DNA from: Dasyornis broadbenti
Lineage: Eukaryota; Chordata; Aves; Passeriformes; Dasyornithidae
Assembly: GCA_013397935.1 (NCBI GenBank)
Contig: VZRN01000229.1
Coordinates: 325,343-389,342 of the forward strand
Direction of reading: 5' to 3'
DNA length: 64,000 nucleotides
In this document: positions 63,401 through 64,000 of the stretch, one piece after another
How the letters are laid out: each line of letters starts with the position of its first letter
Numbering within the stretch: position 1 is the first letter of the stretch
Position numbers and translations under genes: made by a program
Notes under the pieces: model-generated
The model's input: only the letters and a program-made list of their open reading frames with translations
The model's database searches: none
Told to the model about the DNA's origin: nothing

Positions 63401-63449
63401 GAACATATCTGCAAAGGGGTCAGTCTCTTGGCCAGCCTGTCCGTCAGTC
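63389..63449 (-). CDS. Possible short terminal exon, alternative to the acidic frame
   Basis: On the minus strand a strong acceptor, CCTTCTCTTCCAG, ends at 63450. One of the three frames after it gives TDGQAGQETDPFADMFNMF and then a stop at 63389-63391. The compact end makes it a plausible last coding exon. However, I found no donor of the right phase in the visible acidic exon, and the other frames are also open for some distance. A non-coding 3' UTR exon or a decoy site is equally likely. Confidence 0.2.
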
Positions 63450-63700
63450 CTGGAAGAGAAGGAGGCAGCACAGTCAGTCCAGTGCAGCCCTGAGGGCTGT
63501 TTCCTGTGCCCCTATGCTGGCACATGCTGGCAGAGCAGGACTCTGCCGCAAGCACTGAGCCCAGCTGGGGTTATGGGAGCTGGGTCCCAGGCACTGGGGC
63601 AGGGCTAGTTTGGCCAAAACCAAGTGCAGGGCAGGCTGGGAGTGGTGCTTGTGCCCCCAGAGTCCAGGGCCTCCCTGGGACGCCATGTTCCTGAGCAGGG

Positions 63701-63937
63701 TCAGCCAGCCCAGCCCCAGCCTGGCGGCCGGGGACCCAGTGTGCCTGTGGGCAGGGCATGGGGAGCATCGACCTCCATGTCCTCAGGGTCGTCCTGCACG
63801 TCCACCTCCATCTCCTCGATGTCATCCTTCTCATCAACATCCATCTCCTCAACAAGATCTTCTTCATCCACCTCCATTCTTTTTTCTGTATCAACCACCA
63901 TATCTACATCCATGTCTTCTACAGTGTCGGTGGCAGG
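63701..63937 (-). CDS. Candidate antisense exon encoding acidic MEVD/MDVD repeats
   Basis: After a moderate acceptor (GTGCTCCCTCATGCAG, AG at 63938-63939) the minus strand encodes PATDTVEDMDVD and then units MVVDTEKRMEVD, EEDLVEEMDVD, EKDDIEEMEVD and VQDDPEDMEVD. It continues with a non-repetitive Gly/Pro tail to a stop at 63701-63703. The frame is also open upstream to a Met at 63991, beyond the putative acceptor. The repeats are strongly acidic, 10-12 residues long, and end in an invariant hydrophobic-Asp pair. I do not recognise a family. Such regions occur in nuclear or chromatin proteins, but no partner domain is visible because upstream exons lie outside the window. It could be a partial gene, a pseudogene copy or a coding-like minisatellite. 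It is nested in SIL1 intron 4 on the opposite strand. Confidence 0.35.
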   Translation of the reverse strand, partial: PATDTVEDMDVDMVVDTEKRMEVDEEDLVEEMDVDEKDDIEEMEVDVQDDPEDMEVDAPHALPTGTLGPRPPGWGWAG

Positions 63938-64000
63938 CTGCATGAGGGAGCACAAGCTCAGAGTGGGGTTCCTGTCCCACACCATCCCCACAGGGCTCCA

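Larger units (their letters stand above)
6830..64000 (+). other. SIL1: SIL1 gene, 5' part (exons 1-4; 3' part beyond the window)
   Basis: SIL1 is the ER-lumen nucleotide exchange factor that releases ADP from BiP (HSPA5). In humans its loss causes Marinesco-Sjogren syndrome. Four exons are visible: a non-coding first exon, then three coding exons joined by introns of phase 0 (after exon 2), phase 1 (after exon 3) and phase 2 (after exon 4). Together they encode the first 120 residues. The family is about 460 residues in mammals, so the Armadillo-like core lies downstream. All seen splice sites are GT-AG and no frameshift or stop interrupts the frame, so the gene looks functional. Confidence 0.93.
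61488..64000 (+). other. SIL1: SIL1 intron 4, beginning (continues beyond the window)
   Basis: It starts GTACAG. The first 550 bases hold nothing recognisable. From 62070 onward it contains a duplicated segment, a 40-bp minisatellite and a minus-strand candidate exon, annotated separately. The next SIL1 exon is not in the window. Confidence 0.75.

Noticed and set aside
1..64000. tRNA, rRNA or CRISPR arrays
   Set aside because: No cloverleaf with tRNA box A and box B, no rRNA-like conserved stretch, and no regularly spaced identical repeats were seen.

Overview
The window is vertebrate nuclear DNA, almost certainly from a bird and probably a songbird. It holds many 3' fragments of CR1 LINEs of the avian type, a complete solo LTR of an avian ERVL-like class, and three exons whose translation matches SIL1, separated by introns of bird-like size. 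I see no prokaryotic gene organisation. Almost all of the long six-frame ORFs are chance ORFs in intron or CpG-rich DNA.

Layout. Positions 1-6200 are non-coding DNA upstream of the gene and contain no gene I can support. A GC-rich CpG island (about 6430-7150) holds GC boxes, a CCAAT box in reverse orientation and a short non-coding first exon with a consensus splice donor at 6888. SIL1 (plus strand) then runs through the rest of the window. Exon 2 (30909-31023) carries the start codon and signal peptide, exon 3 (34814-34949) an acidic linker, and exon 4 (61367-61487) the conserved [22 protein letters not shown] block. The remaining exons, with the Armadillo-like core that binds BiP, lie beyond position 64000. 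Introns 1 and 3 are about 24 and 26 kb.

Mobile DNA. Intron 1 holds an antisense solo LTR (11127-12205) with TG...CA ends and a perfect 5-bp target duplication. Twelve CR1 fragments are scattered in both orientations. Several AT-rich, TAATTA-bearing stretches in the introns look like conserved regulatory elements, but this cannot be shown without alignment.

The least ordinary part is the start of intron 4 (62070-63991). On the strand opposite SIL1 there is a possible terminal exon encoding about five 10-12-residue acidic repeats ending in MEVD or MDVD. It is followed by a 40-bp minisatellite containing a polyadenylation signal, and then by two diverged copies of a segment about 230 bp long. 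I do not recognise this unit. It is the best candidate for something undescribed, although no system-level function can be read from the sequence.
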